Shown piece by piece: positions 1 through 10,560 of a stretch of 64,000 nucleotides of DNA. The translations under genes were made by a program, and so were the position numbers. The stretch is from Zea mays (Eukaryota > Streptophyta > Magnoliopsida > Poales > Poaceae). The DNA lies in NCBI RefSeq assembly GCF_902167145.1, contig NC_050096.1, forward strand, positions 197,672,566 to 197,736,565, given 5' to 3'. The number at the start of each line of letters is the position of its first letter. Position 1 is the first letter of the stretch. The notes under the pieces were generated by a model. It was not told the origin of the DNA. It was given only the letters and a program-made list of their open reading frames with translations, and made no database searches.

Positions 1-1247
1 AAAATCTCCGGCTGGGTGGCAGAGTGCACCCGCTCTAAATCCTAAGATTGAGGAGGGGGCCTAAGCGTTCTGCTTGTTGTGAGATTTGGGGATGAACACA
101 AGAACACGCAAGAGTTTAGAGTGGTTCGGGTTGCCGGAGCGTAATACCCTACTCCACTGTGTGTTGTATTGCTCGTGAGCTTGAGTTGTCTCTTGGAAGA
201 CTTGGGTCTAAAGGTCAGAGTGAGTGTCCCTTGTAACGCAGTGTACCCTCCCTTTTATAGTTCAAGGGGGCACATACAAGGATCCTGAGCTCCGACATGT
301 GAGCCCAGGAACAAAACAGGTGTAGTACTTGGAGCGACTAACGCCTTTTTCCAGTGCAATCTTCCTTGTGCCCTGATATCCGCGATCTACGTAGCCTTGG
401 CGTGCAGGGGAAGCTTCCCTGATGTCGTACAAGTCGCCATGAGTACGAAACATGTGGTAGTATGCCACCTGCCACCTGATTGGACAAGCACGCCGTCTGC
501 AAGATATCCCAGTTGCTGCCGCCTAGAGGGGTAGAGAGAGAATGCATTAAACGTCGAGTAGTCACATCGCCTGCCAGTGGAGTGGACAGGGCGTATTAAA
601 TGCTGAGACGGCATATCTGTGAGGTGCCAGGCATCCTCCACATTAAATACCGAGATAGCGTAGCATGCGACGCGTGGCACGACCCGCGACACATAGACCC
701 TACGTCAGGCTCCGCCCGCTGGCTTACATCACGGGCAGAGGGCCACGTGGCAGCATCGGGTCTCCGCCTGGGCGGGGAGCTGAGGCGTACATGATGGGGT
801 CTAGACACGTGCCAGCGCCGGACCCCTGCCTAGTCTTTGACCAGGGCTTTAAGCACTTTCCGTCCTTGTGCACCGGGACCCCGCCGTGAGTGGCCCAGAC
901 CCCTTGCGAAGGGGTCTGGTTCCCACATTGGGGGGCCCAGTACGCATACATGGGGGTCTTGGACCTCCCTCGGACTCCTGTCCGCAAACTTAGTCGGACT
1001 CCCATGGGGGTCCAGACTTACTGCCGATGCCCAGGAGCATTCCATCATGATGGACACGCGGCGGACCCGGACCTTCCCAGGTGGTGCAGCCGGGCGCCGC
1101 TGCGGGCCCTAAGCAACCGCCCTTGGTTGGGCTGAAGCGTGCCTTAGTCACAGTCGCAGTCCCACTACCACGTGGCTAAGAGGTAGCCGTACGGGAATTG
1201 CGCCTTGATATAGTAGTAGGGGGTACCCTTGACCTAGGGTACCGATA
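1..1247 (-). repeat. Element C 3' LTR (left copy, about 10 bp cut by window edge)
   Basis: Base 1 matches base 6101 of the right LTR, and similarity continues to the end at 1247, where the expected ACCGACA reads ACCGATA. By eye the two copies differ by a few percent, including small indels, so C is not a very recent insertion. A minus-strand TATAAAA lies at 253-259. CACGTG hexamers occur at 744-749 and 806-811. Confidence 0.88.
253..259 (-). promoter_or_regulatory. TATA box in left LTR of C
   Basis: TATAAAA on the minus strand, in the same position as 6352-6358 of the other LTR and as the TATA boxes in the D and G LTRs. Only the right (5') copy would drive element transcription. Confidence 0.6.
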
Positions 1248-1265
1248 GTGGCCCCCGGGCCCGCC
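1248..1265 (-). other. Polypurine tract of C
   Basis: Read on the minus strand this is a G-rich tract (GGGCCCGGGGGCCAC core) directly abutting the 3' LTR. The same tract abuts the 3' LTRs of D (55458-55475) and G (8621-8636). It is the expected primer for plus-strand DNA synthesis. Confidence 0.7.
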
Positions 1266-2097
1266 TTAGGGGAGGGTACGAGCATGCAGGTGGGGCCAAA
1301 GCTTGTAACTTGCATCAACTTGGCATGACCAGCCACTGTGGCGCCTCCTCTACGCGTGCCGCATTAACTCGGCATGCATGCGCTACCAGCCTACCATTAG
1401 TCATATCAACCGGCACGCCTATTCCCACGGCTGACTGGCCCGTGATCTTCGCGCTCGATGGCGTTTACTAGGCCATGCGCGGTGCGCCTCGATACCGCTG
1501 CATATGGTTGTGAAAATTCACCTTCTCTATCTTCTGCGGTGGCCCTAAGAAGGCACGATACTGGTGCGAGTGGCAGTTCGTCTTCTCTGCACCCAGGAAC
1601 CGGCGCCCAAGGAGGGTGACCCGTGGGCCTAGGCCCTCGCGACAGAGCTTGGGCTGTTGGTTTCGGTGGAGAAGAAGGGGCACACCACAGCTGGTGATGT
1701 GCTCCTCTCGCGGCAGTTCGCCTTCTCCCCACACGTTGGCCGACGTCCGAGGGGTATGACTCCTAGACCCGAGCCCCCGTGCCAGAAGTTGGACCGCTGC
1801 CCATGGCGGAGTTGAAGAGGCGTGGCGAATCGTTCCCCGCACGACAGTTTGCCTTCTGCGCACCAGGAATCCGTTGAGCCAGCCGTATGACCTGTGGGGT
1901 CGGGCCCCCATATCATAGGCAGGGTGCTCCAGTGTGCGTCGGGGGGGGGGGAACTTCTGGTGGCCTTTCGGAGCGCTATCAGAGGAATCTGCCTTTAAAA
2001 AGGGGTTCACCCCTCAGGTAACAGCCATGCCTTGTTTCTCTTCCTCTCGTTGCGCCCCTTCGCCTTCGAGGTTTTGCCCTGCGCCACCGCAGTTGCC
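1266..2097 (+). other. Non-coding lead-in to the antisense gene of C
   Basis: About 0.8 kb between the purine tract and the antisense gene, with no credible gene. The matching stretches in D (55476-56087) and G (7952-8620) are similar in parts, especially near the Lys/Phe-rich stretch just before the antisense start. It is the natural place for a plus-strand promoter of the antisense gene, but I see no decisive TATA box. Confidence 0.4.
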
Positions 2098-2978
2098 ATG
2101 GCCTCACTGGTTCACCCCGAGCGCTTTTAGACCGAGTGGATGCTTGTCCCGGTGCGCCGCTTGTCTAGATGGGGCGTGCCGATGTTCGGTGGGAGGATCC
2201 GCGCCAGTGTCTTCCCCTTCAGCGATTTCGCCGCCGGGGAGCTCGCGCTCTTCATTTCCTGCGCGATGGCGCTGCTGATCTCGCCTTCTTCTTACTGTTA
2301 CTAGAGGAGCACGATCTCATGGGGGCTGGCGCCCTTCCGCCATCACTCAGCTTCAAGGATTTTCATCATGCAGCCGGGCTGCGGTCTCCCACCAGTGGTC
2401 ATCTACAAGGATGACCACCAGCCTTGCGGTGGAGAGAAGCGAGTCGGGCTGTGGCCTCCCCCTGCCCTCAACTTCAAGGATGTTCATCATCCTCACTGGG
2501 GTGGAAGGCGAGCCGAGTTGGGGTCCTGCCTTCCACATGGGCTGGTGACCTACTTCTTCCTCCAACATTTGGAGGAGAAGGATGTTCACCAGCCTTGCGA
2601 AGGAGGCGAACTTCGGCTACGTGGTGCCAGCCGGCCCGCAAGTGCCACCAGCCGCCGGGCTTCCTGCCCCTTGGCTTGGATGGTCTTGTCCTCACTCCCG
2701 TAGGAGGGCGGGAGCGAGGGCCTCTTCGCCATGGCGAGCGCGTTGAGGTGGTCGCCGCCGCTGGTGAGCCACCAGCGAGCCGCTGGTGCAGAGGTGGTCG
2801 CCGCCGCTGGCCAAACCACCAGCACCACCAGCCGCCGTGCTCCCAACAGGGAGACGGGGGCGAGGGCCTCTCTGCTTTGGCGCACGCGTTGAGGTGGCCA
2901 CCGTTGTTGGCAAGTCGCTCGGGAGAATTCCGCGAGGTCAGCGTCCACGAGCTTCCAGCGCAATCTTGCTGGCGTTGA
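2098..2978 (+). pseudogene. Antisense gene of C (PF04195-like, degraded)
   Basis: It begins with an ATG (2098) whose product starts MASLVHPERF, matching the starts in D (56088) and G (7951, MASLAHPDRF). The N-terminal part keeps a hydrophobic stretch and Leu-rich block typical of the plant 'putative gypsy type transposon' domain (PF04195, assigned from memory). It is broken early by in-frame stops and frame changes. From about 2340 the sequence switches to a different module, with interleaved repeats (the CTTCAAGGAT-TTCATCAT unit at 2347 and 2468, and a GGATG-CACCAGCC unit at 2408 and 2580). That module is shared with the minus strand of A at 50740-51200 but not with D. The 3' flank (2979-3090) matches D's after 58910. 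Its role in the element is unknown. Confidence 0.65.
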
Positions 2979-3990
2979 GTAGTTTACACCTGTAGAAATG
3001 GAGCTAGGACTCCACTTGAAGGCAGATGTAATAATTTTTTTAAGTACTATTTATCAAGTAGTATTAACACTTATCTGTATACCACCTGTTCCTGTTGTGT
3101 GTGATGTTGTCGACTCCTCCCTGGTACTTGGCCCCCCTAGGATGTAGGCTCGATGTGACGAGGTTGGATACCAGCATTCCTGAAAGAGTTGGCAACAACC
3201 CCCAGGAGGCCGCCCTGACCGGGACCTAGGCCTGTACACAGCTTCAGCTAGGGAGCGTTAGTAGCACACTCATAGGATTCCCCGTCTGACATTAGTCATC
3301 CTTTGATACATGCTCGGGACCTGCAGTATTTAGTCTGGGAGGCCAAGTTGCGTGTCCGGACCCCCCTGGATCGTGGCTCTAGATACTAGGGCCCTCGCTG
3401 CAGAGTGGTGGAGCGTGCAGGCTTACGATACGGGACCAGGCTAAGCGGCTACTCGGCTCCGGACCACCCCAGGAGACGAGTTTCCATTCTCTGGAGCCGG
3501 ATCCCAGGTTGTCGGACCCACAGAACTATAGCTCCAAATACTAGGGTACTCGTCACGGAGTGGTGGACTATGCAGGCTTACGGTACGGGACCAGGCTAAG
3601 CGGCTACACTGATCCGAACCACCCCATGGAATGAGTCTTCGTTCTCTAGAATTGGCCCCCAGGCTATCGGACCTCCCAGCTTTCGTAAGGGGGTCCTAAT
3701 CTGCAAGCCTGGCTGCTCAATCCGGGTGTCATCATGCCAGGACAGACGGGAACCGTACGAGTGGGTTAGGTAAAAAATAATACCTAGAAACTGTAGGATG
3801 AAACCGTGGAGCAGGAAGATAAAGTTATCACAGAAGCAGATCTGAGGGGGTAAATCTCCTTTTTATAATTCGACATACATGGGTGTAAGCCAACAGGCCG
3901 GGTTTATGAGGGCGGACCTTACCGAGCTGGCGTACGCGTATGCGAGGCCTAACTAGCAAAGAAGAAAAACTTAACCCCTCGGACTTGCTT
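2979..3990. other. Non-coding 3' region of C
   Basis: This lies between the antisense gene and the integrase stub, and no gene is seen. It is colinear with 58911-59907 of D. It includes a conserved stretch rich in T/A (about 3020-3080) that probably holds the antisense gene's 3' end, and the two-copy 155-bp repeat listed separately. Confidence 0.5.
3374..3683. repeat. Two tandem copies of a 155-bp unit (element C)
   Basis: The anchor GGCTCTAGATACTAGG at 3375 recurs as AGCTCCAAATACTAGG at 3530, and the whole intervening sequence recurs in order (AGAGTGGTGGA, GCAGGCTTACG, GACCAGGCTAAGCGGCTAC, GGACCACCCC). D carries the same two-copy array at 59317-59626, so it predates the split of C and D. 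Confidence 0.75.
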
Positions 3991-4398
3991 CTATGGGCAG
4001 AACTTACATGGACGCTTCAGAGGTTATGAAGAGATACTCCTTTAGTTATAGCAAGGCGGGCACCCCCCAGGCTGGCATATTCTCGTCACCTTGAAGGGTT
4101 CCTCCTAGCTGGGGGAGAGATTGTGGACCCCTTCTTGATTCGGTATTGGCCGTAGGACTAGGTCCTGACCCTGGGCTCCCTACTATGCACGAACGATTGG
4201 GCGTAGTGTATGGGCGCCAAGTTACCAAGTGCATTTTGGGTTGCTGCTTGACACCTGAGCTTGCCGACGGAGTCCTCGTCCTTATGCTGTATTTGCCCCT
4301 GCATAGGCTCATCAAAAGGTTGGACCCATGAGGAGTCCAGAAGGGTTTCCGGGGGAGGGCAGGCTTTGGCCCCGCGGACTAGGGAGTACGGGGCCCCC
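3991..4398 (-). pseudogene. pol remnant of C: last part of integrase only
   Basis: About 400 bp that aligns with the last part of D's integrase (59908-60320), ending at a minus-strand stop codon at 3991-3993 equivalent to D's stop. It is frameshifted. Similarity to D stops at about 4398, and the gag stop codon of C is at 4410-4412. Everything between gag and the integrase tail has therefore been removed. Confidence 0.7.
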
Positions 4399-4409
4399 TG
4401 GTGGCCTGT

Positions 4410-6032
4410 CTAGCTGTCGTCACCAGAGTTGGAGCCTCTGGTGAAAACATCCTTCAGGACCCCTTCAGGTGACTTATACCCGAGGTCCGGTTCAGCCACG
4501 GCCACCTGATCGTCGTCGACCCTTTCCTTGCCAGGTCAGCGACGAGGTGGGGAGCTATCCCTGGAAGACTGCTCGCGCCGCGCGCTGATGCGTTTCGCGA
4601 GGTTGATGATCTCGCGACACTCTGCGGCGCTGTGGCGACCATTGGGGTGCATTGGGCATGAGCCGCTGTTACCCTTCTGTGGTCATGGACGTTTGTTGCA
4701 GTCGCCCCGGCCCCCAGTCGCAGCTGCAACGACCAGAGCGGAGGAATACGGCTTCTCATGGCCGCGGTTCTTTTTCTTCTTCTTTTTGCCGTCTTGAGCG
4801 ATGGCACCCGGGCCACCTGCCTGGGCGGCCCCGGTCTGTGGCGCCGAGTGCCACGCGCAGCCCTCAGCGGCCCTGGCGCACTTGTCAGCCAGAGCGAAGA
4901 GAGTGGAGACAGTTTCGACGTCATGCGTGGCCAATTTCTCCAACATCTTTTCATCACGCACTCCCTAACGGAATGCTGTAATGATAGAAGCATCAGAGAT
5001 ACGAGGTATGGTACCTCATACCTTGGTGAAGCGGGAGATAAATGTCCGGAGGGTTTCCCCGGCCTCCTGCCTTACTGCGTGGAGGTGGGCCTCCATGCCG
5101 TGTTGTTGGTAGGCGCTGGCAAAGTTCGCTGTGAACAGTGCACAAAGCTCTTCCTAGGAGTAGACTGATCCTGGGGGAAGGTTCATGAGCCAAGTCCGGG
5201 CGGGCCCAGACAAGGCGACATGAAAATAAGTCGCCATCACAATGGTGTTTCCACCTACTGCTGTGATAGCCGTGACATACACCTGCAGGAATTTCGATAG
5301 GTTTGACGCACCGTCGTACTTTTCCGGCAAGTGCGGCCGGAACTTGGATGGCCAGGACACCGCACGGAGATGATCTGCGAGCGTGGCGCAGCCCTCGCCA
5401 GCCAATGGGACACCCACCTGGTACCGAGCGCCCACTGGGGTTTGCGGTGCTACCGCAGCGAAGTCTTTATCGAGGTTACGACCCTCGATGTTGTGTCGGC
5501 GCTCTCGTGTCCTCTCTAGTGAGACACGGGCATCTTCGCCTGCTCGCCTGCGGTTGAGTTCTGCCCGCAGGTCATTAGACCTTTCCCGAGAGACTGGAGC
5601 ATCTTCCGCCGCGCGCCGGCGGTTGAGCTCTGCCCTCAGGTCCTTGGTCGATGCTGCCCTCACCGAGGGTGAGCGCACAAATGCCGATGCCTCATGTTAG
5701 CGCCGGGATGACCGTGGCCTTGACTTGGTTGAGCCGGAGTGTGCTAGGCCAAGCAGCCGGTCGATGTCTTCACGCCACTGCCTCATGGCCCCCAGTGAGG
5801 CTATGGAGCTCGGGGGTTGGTGCAGCAACTCCCTGGCTACCGACAACGCCCCCGGAGCTGTCCTAGGTAGAGTCCGGGATGTCTGCGCAGCTGTATGCTG
5901 CTGTGCAACGTGCACAACAGTAGTGCCTGGCACTAGGCGGTTGGCAACCAGTGGCATGGAAGAAACAGCTCCTTCCTCCACCAGGAAATCCACTGAAGTC
6001 TCGGCGCGGTGCTCAACGATTTGCACCATCAT
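4410..6032 (-). pseudogene. gag of C (capsid polyprotein, damaged)
   Basis: Minus-strand gag beginning at the ATG at 6032, about 40 nt from the primer-binding site. Order: an N-terminal region; a charged segment with two near-copies of (D)LRAELNRRRA (5678-5540); the retrotransposon gag domain (PF03732), with an LPEKYDG-like entry, a GPARTWLMNLP core near 5190 and a trailing FISRF motif; then a Lys-rich tail (a run of six K, near 4770) and an Asp-rich end with its stop at 4410-4412. I see a TAA at 5697-5699, a TAG at 5166-5168 and at least one frameshift beyond. The product would form the virus-like particle. Confidence 0.75.
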
Positions 6033-6069
6033 GCTGAGTAAGTAAACAAGCTAAAACCTCAAGCTTAGG

Positions 6070-6087
6070 CCCCTACCTGGCACACCA
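6070..6087 (-). other. Primer-binding site of C
   Basis: On the minus strand TGGTGTGCCAGGTAGGGG, two bases from the inner end of the 5' LTR. It differs slightly from the matching site in A (TGGCGCGCCAGGTAAGGG). Which tRNA primes it is not settled here. Confidence 0.7.
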
Positions 6088-6089
6088 AA

Positions 6090-7350
6090 TGTCAGAGATG
6101 AAAATCTCCGGCCGGGTGGCGGAGTGCACCCGCCCTAAATCCTAAGATGAGGAGGGGGCCTAAGTGTTCTACTTGTTGTGAGATTTGGGAATGAACACAA
6201 GAACACGCAAGAGTTTAGAGTGGTTCGGGCTGCCGGAGCGTAATACTCTACTCCACTGTGTGTTGTATTGCTCGTGAGCTCGAGTTGTGTCTTGGAAGAC
6301 TTGGGTCTAAGGGTCAGAGTGAGTGTCCCTTGTAACGCAGTGTACCCTCCCTTTTATAGTTCAAGGGGGGCACATACAAGGATCCTGAGCTCCGACATGT
6401 GAGCCTAGGAACAAAACGGGTGTAGTACTTAGAGCAACTAACACCTTTTTCCAGTGCAATCTTCCTTGTGCCCTGATATCCGCGATCTGCGTAGCCTTGG
6501 CGTGCAGGGGAAGCTTCCCTGATGTCGTACAAGTCACCATGAGTACGGAACATGTGGCAGTACGCCACCTGCCACCTGATTGGACAGGCACGCCGTCTGC
6601 AAGATAGCCTAGTTGCTGCCGCCTAGAGGGGTAGAGAGAGAGAATGCATTAAATGCCGAGTAGTCACATCGCCTGCCAGCGGAGTGGACGGGGCGTATTA
6701 AATGCTGAGACGACATATCTGTCAGGTGGCAGGCATCCTCCACATTAAATACCGAGATAGCGTAGCATGCGACGCATGGCGCAGCCCGTGGCACGTAGAC
6801 CCTACGTCAGGCTCCGCCCGCTGGCTTACGTCATGGGCAGAGGGCCACGTGGCAGTATTGGGTCTCCGCCTAAGCAGGGAGCTGAGGCATACATGATGGG
6901 GTCTAGACACGTGCCAGCGCCGGACCCCTGCCTGGTCTTTGACCAGGGCTTTAAGCACTTTCCGTCCTTGTGCACTGGGACCCCACCGTGAGCAGCCCAG
7001 ACCCCTTGCGAAGGGGTCTGGTTCCCACCTTGGGGGGGGCCAGTACGCATACGTGGGGGTCTCAGACCTCTCTAGGAGTCCTGTCTGCAAACTTAGTCGG
7101 ACTCCCATGGGGGTCCGGACTTACTGCCGATGCCCAGGAGCATTCCATCATGATGGACACACGGCGGACCCGGACCTTCCCAGGTGGTGCGGCCGGGCGC
7201 CGCTGCGGGCCCTGAGCAACCGCCCTTGGTTGGGCTGAGGCGCGCCTTAGTCACAGTCGCAGTCCCACTACCACGTGGCTAAGAGGTAGCCGTACGGGAA
7301 TTGCGCCTTGATATAGTAGTAGGGGGTACCCTTGACCCAGGGTACCGACA
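6090..7350 (-). repeat. Element C 5' LTR (right copy)
   Basis: 1261 bp bounded by TGTCAGAGATG (6090) and ACCGACA (7350), with TG..CA ends on both strands. The minus-strand TATAAAA is at 6352-6358. CACGTG hexamers lie at 6846-6851 and 6908-6913, upstream of the TATA box. This copy would hold the active promoter. Confidence 0.9.
6352..6358 (-). promoter_or_regulatory. TATA box in 5' LTR of C
   Basis: TATAAAA on the minus strand in a GC-richer context, conserved with the D and G LTRs. The transcript would start about 30 bp further toward 6090 and run into gag. Confidence 0.65.
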
Positions 7351-7951
7351 GTCTTGATCCTCTCCAGCACGGGTAGGAGCTCTGGCGACAACGATGGCTT
7401 GGTCCTCTAGTGCTTGCAGTCGAGGGATGGCCCGTTGCTCGGCAGGACGAGGCGGTCGTTGGCCTCGGCGCTGGCAATCACTCAGTCACCGCGCCAGTTT
7501 TCCCACCTTGCGCCGCCGAAGGTGGAGATGTAGGCTTCGGCCGAATCCGGCCTCGTCTGGAAGTAGTAGGCACCGAGATGGTCCTTGTCCTTCCCAGACT
7601 TGACCAGCACGAAGAAGTGGCGAAAGAGGGAAGTACAGGGGCCACCCCTATGAACATCTCGCAGAGGTGGACGAAGATGGCCACTTGGAGGATGGAGTGG
7701 GGTGTAAGGTGCTGAAGCTGGAGCCCAAACTCCTCCAACAGCAGCAGGAAGAAAGGCGAGATCGGCAGCGCCAACCCACAGGAGATGTAGGAGACGAATA
7801 GCACGAACTCCCCGACGGCAAGGTCGCCGAGAGGAGCAGCGCCGGCGCAGATCCTTCCGGCGAGCCCTAGCGCGCTCCACCCAAGCAGGCCGCGCACCAG
7901 GTTGAGCGCCGCCTCAGTCTGGAAGCGGTCGGGATGAGCTAGCGAAGCCAT
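7351..7951 (-). pseudogene. Antisense gene of G, N-terminal part (PF04195-like)
   Basis: Minus-strand frame starting at the ATG at 7951 (MASLAHPDRF...), opposite to the element's own direction. A hydrophobic segment (FVLFVSYISCGLALPISPFF) is followed by a Leu-rich block (FLLLLEEF), then QHLTPHSILQVAIFVHL and EMFIGV. A frameshift near 7650 moves the reading to another frame, where HFFVLVKSGK, DHLGAYYFQTRPDS and ISTFGGARWENW continue. The gene is cut off at 7351 by insertion of C. The same order of motifs is seen in D (56088 on), which supports calling it one gene broken by a frameshift. Family name PF04195 is from memory; function unknown. Confidence 0.72.
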
Positions 7952-8620
7952 GGCAACTACGGCGGCGTGAGCGTAAGGCTGAGGAGCACGAAGGCAAAAG
8001 GGCACAGCCGGCGACACGGGCGTGGAACGAAGAAGCACGAAGGCAAAGGGGGCGCAAGCGATTGGGAGAGAATGCGAAAGGGTAACTGCTGCCAGTGGAG
8101 GTGAACCCTTTTTCAAGGAAACCAGAGTCCTCTCTCAAGGAAACCCTTCCACGCACCCCTCAATCGTCGCAGGAGATTTCGCCCGACGAGCACCAAGGAC
8201 CAAGACAACCCAGTCTATGACACGGGGGCCCAGGCCCACAAGTCATATAGGTTGTGTGCCAGACTTCAAGTGCGAAAAGAGCGAACCGCTGCGCGGGGAG
8301 CGAACCGCCGCACGCGATCGCGCGCCGCCTCGGGGCCGCCGCGGAGGAATATTTTTAACCAAGGCAGTAGCAACGAGGCGCCCCGCGCATGGACCGATGA
8401 AATCGCCAGACGTGGGGGCCGTGGGCCAGTCGGCCGTGGGGACAGATATGGCAGTTGATGTGACCGAAGGCAGATTGACATCGCGTGCGTCGATAGATGC
8501 GCTGAGTTAATGTGGCGCGTCAGCAGGCGTGCTAAGATGGCACCCCAATCACTGGTCATGCCATGTTGAGGCGAAGTACAAGCTTTGGCCCCACCTGCAG
8601 GCTCGCATCCTCCCCTGAGG
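7952..8620 (-). other. Upstream region of the antisense gene of G
   Basis: Non-coding on both strands as far as I can tell. It is partly colinear with 55476-56087 of D. Reading continues open for 55 codons before the chosen ATG (to 8116), so a longer N-terminus is possible, but the homologous start in D favours 7951. Confidence 0.4.
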
Positions 8621-8636
8621 CGGGCCCGGGGGCCAC
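8621..8636 (+). other. Polypurine tract of G
   Basis: CGGGCCCGGGGGCCAC immediately before the LTR start TGTTGG at 8637. The same tract is found in inverse orientation at the inner LTR edges of C and D. Confidence 0.75.
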
Positions 8637-9081
8637 TGTTGGTACCCTGAAACTAGGGTACCCCTTACTACTGTATAAAGACGCAGTGCCCACGCGGCTA
8701 GCTCTTAGTCGCGTGGTAAAGGTGCTGTGTGTGGGACCATGCCATGACTCGCCCCAGTCTCGGGCGACTACTCTGGGTCCACAACAGCGCCTGACTCCAC
8801 CACATGGGCGGGTCCGGAGCCGCCACGTGTCCAGAGAAGGTGATATACTCCAAGGCATCAACAATAAGTCCGGACCCCCATGGAAGAGCGCCGGACCCCT
8901 GGATATACAGTTCAGACCTCCAAGGTTGGTCCAGAACCTCCACGTGTACAAGCCGGACCCCTGAGATGAGATCCGGACCCCCATCCGTATGGGGTCCGGG
9001 CCACCCACAATGGGGTCCCAAGGTTCTAGGACAGAACATACCTGGGCCTAGAATAAGACCCAAGCGGGGGTCCGGTGCCGA

Positions 9082-9087
9082 CACGTG
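9082..9087. promoter_or_regulatory. G-box hexamer in G LTR
   Basis: CACGTG within ACACGTGT, next to CCGG-containing motifs. Equivalent hexamers occur in C (744, 806, 6846, 6908) and D (55009-55014). G-boxes are known binding sites of plant bZIP and bHLH factors; use here is inference. Confidence 0.35.
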
Positions 9088-9381
9088 TCCAGACCCGGAC
9101 CTGTCTGCATACACTCCTGCTCCCCGCTCAGACGGAGACCCGATGCGGCCACGTGGACTACTGCACGTGACGTATGCCAACGGACGGAGCCTGGCGTAAA
9201 GCCTTTGGGCTACACCGCCCCTGCATTTATTGCGGATAAGACGAGCGCCTGTCCATTCTAGTGGCAGGCGGCGTGCTCATCATTACTCGCATGTTACCAA
9301 GGAAACGGTCGCCGCTTATCAATACTGCGTGGACTGCGGCCATCATGGCGCCCGGTGATTACTCAGGTGTTATTAGTATTA

Positions 9382-9386
9382 ATTAT
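9382..9386. repeat. Left target-site duplication of E (ATTAT)
   Basis: ATTAT directly before the TGAAAG start of E; the identical 5-mer follows E's end at 21180-21184. This fixes both ends of E. Confidence 0.9.
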
Positions 9387-10127
9387 TGAAAGTTGCCTAG
9401 AGGGGGGGTGAATAGGCAAGTTAAAACTTTTTCAACAAAAACTAGAAGCAAACTGGGTAAAACTGAATTGATCTCAAAATTCACCCAGTTAACTTTGTAA
9501 ATGAGATGTTCTAAATGATCCACAGAGTTCAAAGTAGTAGATCTGAGAAGGGCACTTCTCAAAGTCCACACACCAAAAAGATATAAACAATCTTCCACGG
9601 AATGGTGAGAGAACGAAGAACATGAACAAACACAATGAACAAGAACACAAGAGACACAAGATTTATCCCGAGGTTCGGTCACACCACCAAGGTGCCCTAC
9701 TTCCTCGTTGAGGCGCCCACAAAGAGCCGGGTCTCTTTCAACCCTAATCCTCCCTTTGCCGACCACAAAGGTCAAGCCCACACACTAATCTTTGCTCAAA
9801 CGAGCGGGTAATACAAACTTTCTTGTGGTCTTCCACAAGATTTGGAGACTCACAAGAGACACCTAGTCGTCTAGGAGCTAGAAGCTCCAAGAGTAATGAA
9901 TCCACAAAGAACTCGATGTAGTACCAAAGCTAGAATGAAGAAGAAGAGCAAGAGAGATTTAGAGATGAAGCACAAAACCGCAGCTCTCAAGCTCACTCAA
10001 AGATTTCTCTCCAAAGATTTGAAATGGGAGAGGCAAGAGATGTGTGTGAGAGAGAGGGAGGTGTTTCTTGGGTTAGAAATGGAGTTCAAATCGTGCTCAC
10101 CACAATGGGGAGAGAGGTAGGAGGTAG

Positions 10128-10135
10128 TATATATA
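10128..10135 (-). promoter_or_regulatory. TATA box in left LTR of E
   Basis: TATATATA on the minus strand; its twin in the 5' LTR is at 19563-19570, which is the copy that would drive gag. Confidence 0.55.
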
Positions 10136-10178
10136 GGTGGAGCTCAAAACTAGCCGTTGGGCAGATTTTTTTGTTTAA

Positions 10179-10338
10179 GGGCGGTTGAGCCTCCCCCTAG
10201 GGCGGTTGAGCCTCCCCTGGCAGGCCTGGCAGCCTGTCTGCCAGTCTGACTGGCAGACTGACGCGCAGACTGACCTGCAGACTGGTCAGGGTTGACTAGG
10301 GCGGTTGAACCGCCCCCCCAGGGCGGTTGAGCCTCCCC
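10179..10338. repeat. Four copies of GGGCGGTTGAGCCTCCCC motif in E U3
   Basis: Copies start at 10179, 10200, 10299 (variant ending AACCGCC) and 10321. Between them lies a palindrome-rich stretch of CAGACTG/CCAGTCTG words (10230-10285). They lie 40-210 bp upstream of the TATA box on the minus strand, so they are candidate promoter elements. Duplicated at 19615-19774 in the other LTR. Confidence 0.7.
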
Positions 10339-10560
10339 TGACACCTCTGGCGACCTGTTTGCCAGTCTGACTTGCAGACTGTTGGTCAGAGGTCAGAGGG
10401 GTCAGAGACCAGCTGAACTGCCCCTCAGGACCAGTTCAACTGGTCTTGACCAGAGAGTTTAGGAGAGAAAACCCCAGCTCAACTGCCCGGAGGCAAGTTC
10501 AGCTGGTGTATGGTCAAAGAGGTTCACAGCTGAAGTTGAGTTCAGCTGAAGTTGAGAAAG

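Larger units (their letters stand above)
1..7350 (-). mobile_element. Element C: pol-less Tat-clade Ty3/gypsy LTR retrotransposon
   Basis: The two LTRs (1-1247, cut by the window edge, and 6090-7350) are direct repeats about 6.1 kb apart. On the minus strand the order is 5' LTR, primer-binding site, gag, a short stub of the integrase end, an antisense gene (read on +), a purine tract and the 3' LTR. Protease, reverse transcriptase, RNase H and most of integrase are absent. The right end (ACA at 7348-7350) abuts sequence that matches the antisense gene of D, so C inserted into the matching gene of element G. The target duplication partner lies left of the window; its right copy should be 7351-7355. 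Clade assignment rests on similarity to D, which has the full Tat-type pol. Confidence 0.85.
8637..9386 (+). repeat. Element G 3' LTR, first fragment
   Basis: Starts TGTTGGTACCC at 8637 and runs to the E insertion; the last five bases (9382-9386, ATTAT) are E's target duplication. It is rich in short GGACCCC-type motifs (about 8870-9010) and has a CACGTG at 9082-9087. It continues at 21185. Confidence 0.85.

Noticed and set aside
4652..5168. Plus-strand frames over C's gag
   Set aside because: Shadows of the minus-strand gag, whose motifs (gag domain, Lys run) are recognisable.
9383..9781. Minus-strand open frame in E's LTR (twin at 18803-19216)
   Set aside because: LTR R/U5 sequence; extends across the LTR edge into different flanks, so not a conserved protein.
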